The notes beneath the pieces are model-generated. The model had not been told where the DNA came from. It was given only the letters and a program-made list of their open reading frames with translations, and did not search any database. The position numbers and the translations under genes are program-made. A stretch of 64,000 nucleotides of DNA, taken from NCBI GenBank assembly GCA_900073065.1, contig FJOG01000047.1, positions 274,310 through 338,309 on the forward strand. The letters run 5' to 3'. Of the stretch, positions 9,966 through 20,870 are shown piece by piece. How positions within the stretch are numbered: the first letter of the stretch is position 1; each line of letters opens with the position of its first letter. The stretch comes from Phialocephala subalpina (Eukaryota > Ascomycota > Leotiomycetes > Helotiales > Mollisiaceae).

Positions 9966-10918
9966 TTATGTTGCAAGATATACCACAAGTGCAAGACCAG
10001 CTCCCCATTTCCACCTTCCCCTCAACACCTCAGAACCGCTTGCTTTCGTCGTAGTGCTTCCTGCTGATGCAGCAACCCCAGAAGTTGAACTCCCACTCGC
10101 AACCGTCCCCGTCTTCGTCGCCCCCGAAGTAATCGTTGGACTGGCAGTCGCCTTCGTCGAACTCCCACTTCCACTTGTACTCGTGCCCGTTGAGGATGAT
10201 CCCGTTGTTGTAGCAGCAGCTCTAAAAACACTCAACCTCTCCAACCCAGCCGTAATCTTAACCGGTATAAACGGCGGCGGTCCAAACAGCGAATTCTGAT
10301 AATCAATCCAAGAACTTCCGTATTGATCTGTAGCTAATTTTCCATCGTATGTTTGGGTCGTGTAGGGATCTTCGGTCGTGTAGGCGTCGGAGTAAAGGCC
10401 AGAGTTGTCGTTGTAGGAGTTTGTGCAGATGGCGACACTGGCGGTTGTGCCGTTGAATGTGCAGGCTTCGGAGAGGGTACTACTTGTTGTTAGTGGGTGG
10501 GGATGGTTTGGGAAGAAGAGGGCAGGAGGAGGGAGGAAGGGGAGCTTACAAGCCGTCGCTTTCGGTCTCGGTGTAGCGCCAGTTGTAGGTGCTGAGCCCT
10601 TGGGTCATGATTATAGGGCTTGACCATGCTGCGAAGCCGCAGTCTCGAGAGGTGGCGGGGTTGCAGTTTACGAGGTATGTTGCTGCTGTTGAATCCTGCA
10701 TACAATTAGTCGGGTCCAGCTGAGAAGTTGGTGCAGCTTACAGCAGCAATCACGGACGCGACAAAGTCTCCGGCTCCATCGTCGGCATCTTGAACTAGAA
10801 GGTTTACCACATCATCAGGCGTCACCAGCGGGAGAGGTTCTGGTACCCATGGTCCTTGTGCAAACACTGGGCTGATGCAAGCAAAGATGGGCAGCGTCAT
10901 CCATTTGAGAGACAGCAT
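9966..10918 (-). CDS. Secreted Ser/Thr-rich GPI-anchored-type protein, unknown function
   Basis: Three exons (10918-10742, 10695-10550, 10479-9966) give 278 residues with matching splice phases. Residues 1-20 (MLSLKWMTLPIFACISPVFA) are a signal peptide ending in an AQ/G-like cleavage site. The middle (about 60-200) has paired cysteines (VNCNPATSRDCGF, EACTFNG, AICTNSY) in a pattern common in small fungal cell-wall proteins. Residues about 205-255 are almost pure Thr/Ser/Gly/Ala, and the end (WKWGAGLALVVYLAT) is hydrophobic, as expected of a GPI attachment signal. An upstream in-frame ATG at 11038 exists, but the signal peptide favours 10918. It probably sits at the plasma membrane or wall. 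No enzymatic domain is recognised. Confidence 0.85.
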
Positions 10919-11960
10919 CTTGACAGTGGCTCTCGAAGCTGCAATGAAGAAAGATCCATTTAGAAAGGGAAAAAAAGACAGAGATTTTGAATTTGAGAAG
11001 AGAAATCGGAAAGGAAATTGATGTTGCATGCGCCGCAACGGCTATGAACTTGAGAAGAGGCGACCACTCAGAGCAAGGGGACGAACAGAGTTAGGTAAAT
11101 GCTCATTGGTTGTGCGCAGTAATTGCCAAGGCCGACAAGGCTACCAAGACCGAATATGGACTGAGACTCAGGGGTGGGGCACTGTCTCGTTCCTAATGGG
11201 GTGCACAGGGGAGGTCTGACCTCGGAGATTTGTCTTTAAAATGTTGTTCGTGTCTGTACGGTCGTAAAAGTCCGCAGGCCTCTCCTACTCTAATTAGAGT
11301 ATCTTGATGCCTCAGTTGTCACAATCGGCCTCTCCTCCATTCCTAGCAATGTAGGCTTCCTGAATAGAGAGTCCACGCACTCATGACCAAATTTGAACTC
11401 TCAGGGAGCCCTTCCGAAGTCGCAGGTTGTGACAATGTCAACACTTCCAGGTTCAACCAGAATCCAGTCCATTACCCCTCGCTAACACCTGCCCAAGTAT
11501 ATCAAATACATACACTTGTAGATATGGTGACAAGCAGTTGAACCCTCCCCATAGACCACTGAAAGATGTATTCGTATGTGTGCCGCGACGGTAGAGCCTA
11601 GGTTGAGAGGGATTGCTTTCAATCACACGGCCATCCGAAAGTGTCCGTCGTAGATCCCCTTTCCATTCTTCCTGAGAAAATAGGCGGTACGTATATTGTT
11701 GCAGAGGTTGCTTTGCCTGTGAATTGGTGGATTGTGCCGTGAGCTCGATGCCACCAGGGCGAAGACGGCGTTCGAGCTGCGCTTGGTGGTTCGAAGGTGT
11801 TGATCTCGAGTTCGGAATTCGTAGGACCTATTTCGGACGTTGGCGGGAGGGGGCGATATCTATTTCATCTGCTAAATTCCTGCAAAGTTGTTAAAGTATA
11901 CAGAAGCTTGACATCACTTGATGTGGTGTTCCTCCATATTGTATGTTCCACCGAGAACAG
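10919..11960. other. Intergenic, about 1 kb
   Basis: Upstream region of the GPI-type gene. I see no convincing coding sequence. It is likely promoter plus degraded sequence. Confidence 0.4.
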
Positions 11961-12415
11961 TCAGCGGGAGAAACCAGTCTCGAGCCATGTCCGAAAGCCA
12001 GAGATTTTGAAGCTGCTTGGTGCTGCAATGAAACCAACGAGTAGAACTGTGTTAGTCGTAGAATGCGTATTTCGAACCACTCACTGGCTTCTGCGAGGGG
12101 AGACATCCGCCGAGACTGAGATCATTTGATTGACGCGATCTGGCATTTCGGGGAAGCATCCATTGCGTTCTGCCAGCTCGAGAGCTAATTGAAGGTCACA
12201 AATAAGCAGTTAGAATCGAAGTGACTACGAAAATCAGTACTTAAATGGTGAGGTTGTAGTAAATAACGCGAGCAGAGTCTACCAGAGAGAGAGGTGTCGA
12301 AAGGGCCTGAAGTCGGCAACGCTTGGGCCATTCCAGTTAGCGCCCTTTGAACGGAATTGATTAGAATGGCATGAGGCCGCAAGGCAGCAACATTTTGACA
12401 GCCAAATCTGCTCAT
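11961..12415 (-). pseudogene. Possible small three-exon gene or gene fragment, unrecognised
   Basis: On the minus strand the segments 12415-12283, 12184-12085 and 12021-11961 join in phase to 97 codons. The introns look normal (GTAGAC...TTAG; GTGAGT...CTAAC...GCAG). The product begins MSRFGCQNVAALRPHA and contains LELAERNGCFPEMPDRVNQM. I do not recognise it. Its first exon contains one arm of an inverted repeat whose partner is at 12692-12727, so it may be part of a larger rearranged or transposed sequence rather than a living gene. The phase-consistent splicing is the only support. Confidence 0.3.
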
Positions 12416-12727
12416 GCCGCATTATCTCGCCTAAATAGTTGACTAAGAAAAAGTCACGATATTAATACAAAGTACAATTACAGCGCAGTTAGTTTACAAT
12501 TTTATAATTTTAAAAAGTACATTCGAATCGCATTAATTATACAAAAATTATAAGGCTATTATTTTATTAATTTTATTTAATGGGTAGTTATTGCAAAAAG
12601 CTCTTTTTTAGTGCAGCGAGAAGGAGAATTGCGCTTATTAAAATGGCATGAGTACTAGAAAACTTTAGGTTACAAGGGCTGAGTTGTATGTGTTGGTGCC
12701 TTGTGGCCTCATGCCATTCTAATCGTA
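12353..12727. repeat. Inverted repeat (arms 12353-12391 and 12692-12727) around AT-rich core
   Basis: Both arms share TTAGAATGGCATGAGGCC with a few mismatches outside it, in opposite orientation about 300 bases apart. The DNA between them (12430-12600) is very AT-rich. It could be a small inverted-repeat element or an inverted duplication of a coding fragment that later suffered RIP. No clear target-site duplication was seen. Confidence 0.55.
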
Positions 12728-13959
12728 TCCCTTTGAACTCTTTACCGCACTTCCGTTTCCTTTCCATCCTCATGTCTCGAAACTTTTCTGAAAGTTCATT
12801 TACCCCTTATAACGGACACAGTTCATCTTTCTCTTGCAAGCTGAATGTTGGAGTCTCCTTTTGTACCCGTCCCCCTGTTTTCAAAGCACCGCGACTCTTC
12901 AATATGTACGATCGCGAGTACTCTCCTACCCGTCTTATCCCTCCCACTATGAGGAACTCCTTTAGCCTCGATTGAAAATTGCGATAATGAGTTATTACTA
13001 CCGATAATGATTCTCCTGGGCACTTGGTGATTCTGAGTCAGAGATGGCAACGAGAGGTTGGGTAGAGACCGATGGAGATGGCTCTCCGGCCGATGCTCGA
13101 ACCAGCTTTCTAGTGCGTTAGCTCTGCACTCCACCTCCTACGTCTTGTGCCCGCGTTCTCTTCAAGACATTGCGAGACTTCGCATCCTTTCCCTCCTCAA
13201 CTTTGTGAACATCTGATGACCATTCGTACCGACTTCTGATAGCCTCCTGGTAGCCTCGTGCCGTAGTGCGGGGCTGATGCAAGGCTTTGTTCTATTTGCA
13301 ACGACACAAGCAGGCCACCTGAATGGTTATTTAGAGCTGGTAAGCGCCGTGTCGCCGCATTTCATGACTCGTTATACTCGCCTTTTTTCATTCTGACATT
13401 CCAAAGGGAAGCTCAAAAAAGGCGTTTTCGCGCACAGCTGACTGGCTATTGGCCCTAGAGGATCCCGAGAAAACGTTCGTGATAGGAGACTTTTGGAATT
13501 CGACTTTGTAACCCTCAAGATTCGACCGTTTTCCCAGTCCTCTTAGTGGTCAGACACCCTGGCTCCTACCCCAGCAATCAGAATAAAATAGAATAAAAGC
13601 GAGTAGCCTAGGCTATTGAAGATGCCGGGCTGTCTGGTCTGGTCTGGTCCCGGGGCTAGCTGTGGTTGCCGTTTTCTGGCAAGGCTGGCTGCGGCGCCTA
13701 GAAATCTGCCTGCATGAAAGCGAGGGTGCGTGTATCGGTAGTATGTATGCATGCAGTATCGTATTACATACTCAAGCCTTCACATTGACAGAAAAGGTGC
13801 ATCTCGACCACCAGACAGCCGACGTATCACCCCACGCCTCGCGAATGGGTTTTTCGTAAGCCATATCATCTGGAGAAAGAGAAGTTGAATCGTCTTCTTA
13901 TCTGTGATTATATATCGTATCGCTTCCAAGAATCTTCCCACGATAAAAGTGCGGCCATT
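12728..13959. other. Intergenic, 1.2 kb, no supported gene
   Basis: Mixed-composition DNA upstream of the STAND-N-like gene. Short open frames exist on both strands, but none has recognisable content or convincing splice structure. Confidence 0.4.
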
Positions 13960-15995
13960 ATGTTAGATCCAATAACAGCTCTCAGCCTTGCCGGCAACAT
14001 CGTCCAATTCGTGGATTTCTCGATTAGGGTTTTGGGAGATGCGCATGAGCTTCACAAGTCTGCAGAGGGCTCTCTTCAGGAGAACCTTGATGTTGAAACA
14101 GTCGCGGGGACAATAAGAATTCTTCAGATGAAGTTGAGAATTCAAGACAACCATAATATAAGTGGCGATGGCAAGGCCGAGAACTTACTAGAAGGGCTGT
14201 GCACAAGTTGTGATGAGACTGCAAAAGAACTCCTCGAGGTTTTGGAAAAGCTTAAAGTACAGGGGAAGAAGTCGCCATGGAAGAGCATACGACAGGCGAT
14301 AAAGAGTATCAAGGGGAAGGCTGATATTGCGGAAATTTGCGCCAGACTTAATAGATTCCGGGAGACCCTTGAATTGACCATCCTTGTAGATTTGAGGTAG
14401 GCAGAAGAGCGTGCTGTAAGGACACACGAGCTCATTTCTCATTTACAGGCAAAAACTTGACCTCCAGTCAGTCGCCAACTCTGACAGTTTCAAGAATCTC
14501 GAAATTAGCAGTCAGAACATTGTTCTCGCGGTTCTTCAGAATCGGAGCATCTTCACGACAGCTATAGATGCGCAATCTGTCGAGTTAAAAGAGGCCCATC
14601 AAAAGGAAGTCGTCGTTGCTGCTCTTCGGCATGAGGATGTCAAATCAACTTTGCTCGCAACCGTCGAAGATATGAGTAAGCTCCAATCACACGAACATAG
14701 GATCACTCGACAAGAGATAGCTCAACGAGCCGCATGTGATGCAGCAAACCTGAAGGTACATATGGACAAGTGCACAGAAGAGATGACAAGTCTCATCATA
14801 GCAACTAGTCGGGCAAAAGGAGCCAAGCAAAGAGTGCGACTAAAAGAAAAGGCAAATGCGGTAGCTGCATCTTATGTTGCCATGGATCTGATCCATAATA
14901 GTCTCATGGCATGTTCAGTATTTCAGTCCAAGAGGAGTATGCTAAACTTCATAGGAAATTCTTGCTAAGAATAATCTAAATTATGGTGGACAGTCCTGGA
15001 AGCTTGAATCCTATCAGAGTAAAGAAAATACCAATGGCCGCCAAGAACAAGGCTCTCAAATCCCTCAACCCGCGACGAAATGTCCAATTTGGGGCCTTCA
15101 AGAGACATCACCGACTCCTGAAATCACATCCCGCTCATCTGTTGATAGCTCGTCCAGCTATTCCAGCCTGTCACCATCAGACTCGAGATCAACCATGCCG
15201 GATACGAGGGGCAATCAATTTGAGTTCGAGGCAATGGGAGCAGAACCTCAACATGCTCATCCTCCCAACCCGTTTTCTGCCTACCCAAGACATCAGATGT
15301 CACCGAATGTCTCCTATTCAGAATCCGATTACCGTCGTCCAACTTTTCCCTCTATACCACCAACAATGTACCCTGGCATGAGTAGCACGCCTCAATACGG
15401 GCCTCATTGTGCTCCCCGATATCGTGGATACGACCCCCCAATTCCTGGATACGACCCCCAACAATATGCTCTTCATTGGCCGCCGAGCGAACCCTCTGTG
15501 ATTGGGCCACCAGCCTTTGATCCAGAGATCGAGAAGAAGCTGATGGTACTCGATGACATGATGAGAAACCAGAAGTTGAAGGCTGAACTAGTCCAGAAAG
15601 AACTAGCAGAGAGAGAGACAAAATATGCCGAAGCTAAGGCGAGCGCAGAGGCTGCGAAGAGAGCTGCGGAAGAGAGGGAAGCTTGGGAAAAGAAACTCGA
15701 GAACGAAAAGAAAGCTGTTCTTGCTGCTTATATGGCTGCACAGAAGGGGGCTGCTGAGGAGAGAGCACAGGCTGAAGCCAAGGTAAAAGCGGAGGTAGCG
15801 AAGAAGGTAGCTGAAGAGACGGCAGCTTTGGAAAAGAAATTCAGGGACCACAGCCAAGCTTTTCTTGCAACTTGTAAGACTACACAGAAGGCTGCTGCCG
15901 AGGAAAGCGCAGAGACTGCGATGAGAGCTGCGGAAGAGAAGCCGCGTGGGATAAAAAAGTGGATGTCGAGAAAGTCTCTTGGGAGGAGAAGCTAA
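13960..15995 (+). CDS. STAND/NLR N-terminal-domain-like protein with long coiled coil
   Basis: Proposed exons 13960-14396, 14449-14917 and 14994-15995 add up to 635 residues with all phases consistent. The first 60 residues (MLDPITALSLAGNIVQFVDF, then DAHELHKSAEGSL) match the helical N-terminal domain of fungal STAND proteins. Residues about 150-300 are helical. A Pro/Ser/Tyr-rich segment (about 340-440) is followed by an Ala/Glu/Lys-rich coiled coil (about 455-610, many AAEE and EKK steps) and a basic end, KKWMSRKSLGRRS. No NACHT or NB-ARC domain is present, so the N-terminal module is used without an NTPase. The second intron uses a GTATTT donor and is the least certain junction. An earlier in-frame ATG (13885) is less likely as start. 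Confidence 0.65.
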
Positions 15996-16431
15996 AGGAG
16001 AAGAAAGGCGGCAATGGCAAAGGTAGTCGCCAATGCGAAGAGGGTTATCGAGGCCTAGAAAAAGATGCCTGGAGAGAAAGCCGGGAGGAGAGGTTTGATA
16101 GTAGTTGATCACGTGTAGGATGGATTACCTTATATCAATGGCTAGTTCAGTGGTATTCTCACAAATCCTTTATATCCTTATCTCTTTCTACTTGTTTGGT
16201 AAGTATATTTCACTTGCTTATATAATCGGGTAAAAGAGTATAATATATCATTAATTATTGATATATAAATTTTTTTTATTAAATTAAATTAAATTCTTAT
16301 TTCGATGCGAGATGTTTCTTTCATCTGCAAAGTTCTTTCAAGTTTTAAGCATAATTCAGAAGAAAATGAGTGGCTCTAGATGCTTGAACGAAGCTTGTTC
16401 GAAATTATGTTTCATATTTTAGCATTACTGA
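15996..16431. other. Convergent 3' intergenic region, AT-rich
   Basis: It lies between the 3' ends of the STAND-N-like gene and the HET gene. 16190-16310 is AT-rich with an ATTAAATTAAATTAAATT run. No gene seen. Confidence 0.5.
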
Positions 16432-18627
16432 TCAGATGATAACGATCGTGCCTTCTGCATGGCTTTCCCAGATACCTTGGGGAGCATCGTCGTATAAATC
16501 GAAAGTACCAACTCGTTCGAACTCGTCATCATCTCCTCTTTTGCGACCATTCTTTTCCAGCAGTAAACCTCGAGTAAGGCCGCTGTTCGAGTCTTCCGAA
16601 AGAGTGCATAAAGCTACAAGCAGAGCTTGATATGTCGCTTGGCCCCCGATTTTTAGCTCTTCACTCTCAATATCGACGTTGGCACGTCCAATATACTTCC
16701 CTTCTTGAATGAGTCTCCAAGTATGCTGGAATCCGTCATAACTAACCCAGGCTACTTTCATTTCCGCCAAAGCTCCTTGGACCTTTAGCACCCCGTCTTT
16801 GACTGCACCGTACGGATCAAGCCCAGAGGGTGCGGTGCGGACGTCGAGTACGGTGCATCTCATAATACACTCTGCACATTTAGAATCATGCTGCCAATAT
16901 GGCCAAACTATTCTCCCATCCAAAGAGGCCCAAGACCATGACGGAGCACGATAATTCTTGGGCTTTGTCGCGACACCTTTAGTCGCCCAGAACAAGTCGT
17001 GCACGATATTGGTTTTCCAAAGACCCGCTAGATATTCAGACTCCACTTTCTTGGCAGTCTTGCTTGCAATGCCGGAAATGGCTGGTAGTTTGTCGCTCGG
17101 GAACGTGAGCTCTCTGAATGTATAGTGTGTGCAGAGAGTTTGCCAGTCGTTCCAGCGTCCTAAACTGGCAGCGTCTTTAGGGTCGAGAAGTCTGTCTGTA
17201 GGGCCTTCGGTAACTGCTAAGACCCATCTGGGGCGAAACACAGACATTTCAGTATCCTCCGAGCGCTCTAACGCTCTACAATTGAAGAATAGTTTATTCT
17301 TCCCAAAGATAAGTGCACGTCGAGCAAGCCGCTCTTCTTGGAATGTCCATCCTCTTGTTATCCACCTGCCATCTACAATCTCTGCCATTTTGTCAGACCT
17401 CCCCCAATGAGGTCTAAATCTGAGCGAGAGTTGGCCCTCGCTGGCTGCACCTTCTATGCTGAGAGGAACCATACAGTATGGGCCAGATCTTTGAGTTAGA
17501 AAACCATCATTGCATGATGATCCAGTTGCCGCTATGATAGTCAGATGTGCATTACTGAATATTTCTGCCATCTTGCTTGACTCAATTTGCCAGTCCTGAG
17601 CGTCGTCTTGTATAATGCAAAGGCTATCAATCCACAAATATTGTATGCCCAGTTTTCGAGCAACATTTACTGCATCTTGGAAAGTTTGTGGCATGGTGCT
17701 GAAGACAATTTTCTCAGACCTTAAGCCGATGGTGTCATGTGTTGTCGTAAGCAGCTTGCTTGTTTTATCTACTGGACCCCAACAGTAGCTCAGAGCCATA
17801 TACTTCCCAACTTCGTTGGGTGAGGCGTTATGTATCGCAGACGTGATGACCAGCCTTGGATGCTCATCATGCAAACCATCTCCAACGTCTATTAGTCTTA
17901 TCGGACGGAAAGGGATTACTTTGCTCCCTCTCTCATTTCCTTCGATGTTGGAGTTAGTTCTGCATCTTCTCCCATGGCTTTCGTCGCATTCTCTGATCCA
18001 GTCGCTGATCTTGGCAACATTCTTATCCGAAAGGCGTGAGTCGCATAGAGGACGCCGTCGGACCTTGAGCAAGTTCACCGCGGTATCATCATATTCCCCA
18101 AATAAATCAAAGGCCAACCAAAGATCAAGTTGCTTAAACTTTCCATCCGGTGCTGCGTCTTTAGGCTTTATCAGCCCCTTTCCTATAAGATGCAACGTGT
18201 GGAAGTCCCATCCTTCCTGGTTGCTCAAGCCCTCTTCGATGATATCTAGTCCGATCCGTCGCTCTCTCCGATACATCAGCTTGTCAAAGTGCATAGTCGC
18301 CTCTAAGCCAAGTGGATGAGAGTGCAATGTAGGATCCAGCTTCGAACCAATAACACAGGCATTCAGACTTTGCTGCATGCTATCGGCGAGGAGATCGCAG
18401 AACGAGCAGGCTCCGCACAACTGGGTCTTCCCATTCTCCCATTCCATGACATACAATTTCGGATTAGAACTTCCGGGGAGATTGGGACTGAGGTTGCAAG
18501 AGAGTTTGATGTCGATATCGCGTGACACATTGTCTTCAAGGCTAAGGGGCCTTCCAAACCGAAGCTTATGAAGATCTTCATCCCGCAATATCAGCATGCT
18601 AGAACTGGCTGGGCATAACGAAGACAT
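16432..18627 (-). CDS. HET-domain protein (heterokaryon incompatibility)
   Basis: An uninterrupted 731-codon frame. The HET domain spans about residues 270-430 with all three signature blocks: YMALSYCWGPVD, YLWIDSLCIIQDDAQDWQIE and RGWTFQEERLARRALIFG. The N-terminal 270 residues include a CGACSFCDLL segment often found in this subclass and a DSRLSDKNVAKISDWIRECD stretch just before the domain. The C-terminal part (YRAPSWSWASLDG, then a beta-rich tail) is the standard ending of this architecture. HET domains are TIR-like and cause cell death during non-self fusion; the specificity is unknown. No signal peptide or membrane segment. Base composition resembles its neighbours and the frame is intact. 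Confidence 0.93.
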   Translation of the reverse strand: MSSLCPASSSMLILRDEDLHKLRFGRPLSLEDNVSRDIDIKLSCNLSPNLPGSSNPKLYVMEWENGKTQLCGACSFCDLLADSMQQSLNACVIGSKLDPTLHSHPLGLEATMHFDKLMYRRERRIGLDIIEEGLSNQEGWDFHTLHLIGKGLIKPKDAAPDGKFKQLDLWLAFDLFGEYDDTAVNLLKVRRRPLCDSRLSDKNVAKISDWIRECDESHGRRCRTNSNIEGNERGSKVIPFRPIRLIDVGDGLHDEHPRLVITSAIHNASPNEVGKYMALSYCWGPVDKTSKLLTTTHDTIGLRSEKIVFSTMPQTFQDAVNVARKLGIQYLWIDSLCIIQDDAQDWQIESSKMAEIFSNAHLTIIAATGSSCNDGFLTQRSGPYCMVPLSIEGAASEGQLSLRFRPHWGRSDKMAEIVDGRWITRGWTFQEERLARRALIFGKNKLFFNCRALERSEDTEMSVFRPRWVLAVTEGPTDRLLDPKDAASLGRWNDWQTLCTHYTFRELTFPSDKLPAISGIASKTAKKVESEYLAGLWKTNIVHDLFWATKGVATKPKNYRAPSWSWASLDGRIVWPYWQHDSKCAECIMRCTVLDVRTAPSGLDPYGAVKDGVLKVQGALAEMKVAWVSYDGFQHTWRLIQEGKYIGRANVDIESEELKIGGQATYQALLVALCTLSEDSNSGLTRGLLLEKNGRKRGDDDEFERVGTFDLYDDAPQGIWESHAEGTIVII

Positions 18628-18792
18628 GTTTTGTGAGTGAGGGAGGAATTCAAATCTCAGTTGATTCTTCGGATGGCGCGGGGTGTTCGTGATCTGTTAT
18701 TGCACCCCGCGCTAAGTTATCAGTGAGATGCTTGATTGGCTGTGGAGGCTGTGCCCCGCCTTAGTCTCATGCAGAGGATAAGGCTGCACAAA

Positions 18793-19982
18793 TACAGCCG
18801 TACCAATAACTAGCTTGACAGAAAATTGGCGAATTTTTACTGACCCTTTGGTTTTAGTCGCAAAAGCTCGAGAATAGCTAGAACCGCGCTTTTATACTTT
18901 GCCCTTCAACTATGCTTTCTACGTATAATAATAATTTATAAATAAGTAAATAAATATGCGCTTTTACTTTTTATTTACTTTTTATTATAGTTAAAAGTAT
19001 TATAGAAAAGCAATTTGAGTTTTAATTATTAAGAGCGCAAAATTAAAATTTTAAACTGCGATCGCATTTATTATAGTACTTTTTTTTTTGCCGCTTTAAA
19101 TTAAAGCTATAAAACAAATTGTTTTAATAATAAGAGCTTATTATATATTTAAACTTATTACTTTAATTATTATTATATTTAGAGGTGTAATTGCAAAGTA
19201 ATAAGAAGGGGCATTTTCGAGCTTTTAGTGTTCGCGACCAAAAATCGAGGGGTCGGTAGAAATTCGCCGATCCTCTGTCAAGCTAGTTATTAGTANNNNN
19301 NNNNNNNNNNNNNNNNNNNNNNNNNNNNNNNNNNNNNNNNNNNNNNNNNNNNNNNNNNNNNNNNNNNNNNNNNNNNNNNNNNNNNNNNNNNNNNNNNNNN
19401 NNNNNNNNNNNNNNNNNNNNNNNNNNNNNNNNNNNNNNNNNNNNNNNNNNNNNNNNNNNNNNNNNNNNNNNNNNNNNNNNNNNNNNNNNNNNNNNNNNNN
19501 NNNNNNNNNNNNNNNNNNNNNNNNNNNNNNNNNNNNNNNNNNNNNNNNNNNNNNNNNNNNNNNNNNNNNNNNNNNNNNNNNNNNNNNNNNNNNNNNNNNN
19601 NNNNNNNNNNNNNNNNNNNNNNNNNNNNNNNNNNNNNNNNNNNNNNNNNNNNNNNNNNNNNNNNNNNNNNNNNNNNNNNNNNNNNNNNNNNNNNNNNNNN
19701 NNNNNNNNNNNNNNNNNNNNNNNNNNNNNNNNNNNNNNNNNNNNNNNNNNNNNNNNNNNNNNNNNNNNNNNNNNNNNNNNNNNNNNNNNNNNNNNNNNNN
19801 NNNNNNNNNNNNNNNNNNNNNNNNNNNNNNNNNNNNNNNNNNNNNNNNNNNNNNNNNNNNNNNNNNNNNNNNNNNNNNNNNNNNNNNNNNNNNNNNNNNN
19901 NNNNNNNNNNNNNNNNNNNNNNNNNNNNNNNNNNNNNNNNNNNNNNNNNNNNNNNNNNNNNNNNNNNNNNNGTACGGCTGTA
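18793..19982. mobile_element. TIR transposon remnant interrupted by the assembly gap
   Basis: The left terminus at 18793 reads TACAGCCGTACCAATAACTA. The same sequence, inverted, ends at 19295 (CTAGTTATTAGTA) and resumes after the gap at 19972 (GTACGGCTGTA). The arms remain similar for about 90-100 bases (shared CGAGCTTTT, GGTCRGTARAAATTCGCC, CTGTCAAGCTAGTTATT). Each end is bounded by TA, as for Tc1/mariner/Fot-type elements. The core (18900-19200) is extremely AT-rich and encodes nothing, consistent with RIP. True length is probably about 510 bases. Confidence 0.7.
19296..19971. other. Assembly gap (run of N)
   Basis: 676 undetermined bases. The flanking sequences appear to abut or overlap by GTA when compared with the intact left terminal repeat, so the real gap may be close to zero. 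Confidence 0.95.
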
Positions 19983-20073
19983 ACCTTATGTTCGGCTCGG
20001 GTAGAACACACCTCAGTCTTCGATACCATTTGCCTTTGAAGATCATTACGATAAATCATAGATTAAGGCTACC

Positions 20074-20759
20074 ATGAGTTTTGGATTCGGCATGTGCGAT
20101 TTCTTCACGCTTGGTGCCAAGGCTTGGGAAGTCTACAAGTCGTGCAAAGATGCTCCGAATCGCCTCAAGAATATCTCCGACGAGGTGTTATCTTTACATG
20201 CTGTTCTGAAAGAATCAGAAGAGGTTCTCCAAGTCCAATCCTTATCTCCAGAGCAGCAAGGAAGGTTGAGGACTGTCGTCAGTGGTTGCAATGGTATTCT
20301 GACAAACTTACAACAAACTGTGGATAGATAGAGAACTTAGGATCGAAAAGCAAACGTACTTGGGTCCGATTAGGCTGGGGTCAGCAACCCATTGCGGAGA
20401 TGAGGTCTCGCCTGACTTCGAACACGGTGCTGCTCTCCGCATTTGTGAAGTAGGTCCCGCACTCCTCTGGAAGGCTGACACTAATATCAATCAGTACTTC
20501 CCAGATAGTTGTGGAGAAGAGATTGAACGGTGTGCTTCGGAACTTTCAAGAGGGCCATTGCGAAGGCTCAGTCATCTCTTCAGAGATTCTTTGCACCGAA
20601 GATGCTGGAACTTGGCGTAGCATCCGCGAAGAGCTTGAAGAAGCTAGCATCACAATTGCCGCATTCGATCTCAACCGAGGATTCGTCGTTCACTGGTTAA
20701 GAGAGAACTTGTCGATGTCGGATCGGATGCGACGGCTTGGGATAATAACCCCGCGATAA
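20074..20759 (+). pseudogene. Fungal N-terminal-domain (STAND-associated) gene with one frameshift
   Basis: Starts MSFGFGMCDFFTLGAKAW and continues YKSCKDAPNRLKNISDEVL, the N-terminal domain seen in many fungal STAND, ankyrin and C2H2 proteins of unknown function. One base is missing near 20325: the frame stops at a TAG, but one base over it continues as SKSKRTWVRLGWGQQ and AEMRSRLTSNTVLLSAFV. An intron (20450-20494, CTGACACTAAT branch) then leads to EKRLNGVLRNFQEGH and FDLNRGFVVHWLREN, ending at 20759. The missing base also explains why the exon length is off by one. Either a recent pseudogene or a one-base assembly error next to the gap. Restored length would be about 213 residues. Confidence 0.7.
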
Positions 20760-20870
20760 TCGACCAGCTGACTACCAGCAAAGTCAGACTCTAATCTCAT
20801 CCTCGCTGGTTCCGTTTTAGTCTCGGACGTAAGCAGCTGCTGCTTTAACCTGAGCTAAGGATGAGCATAC

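Noticed and set aside
14651..15381. Separate small genes at 14651-14968 and 14983-15381
   Set aside because: Explained better as one spliced gene: the frame before MPDTRGNQ at 15195 is open back to an acceptor at 14993, and all exon lengths agree.
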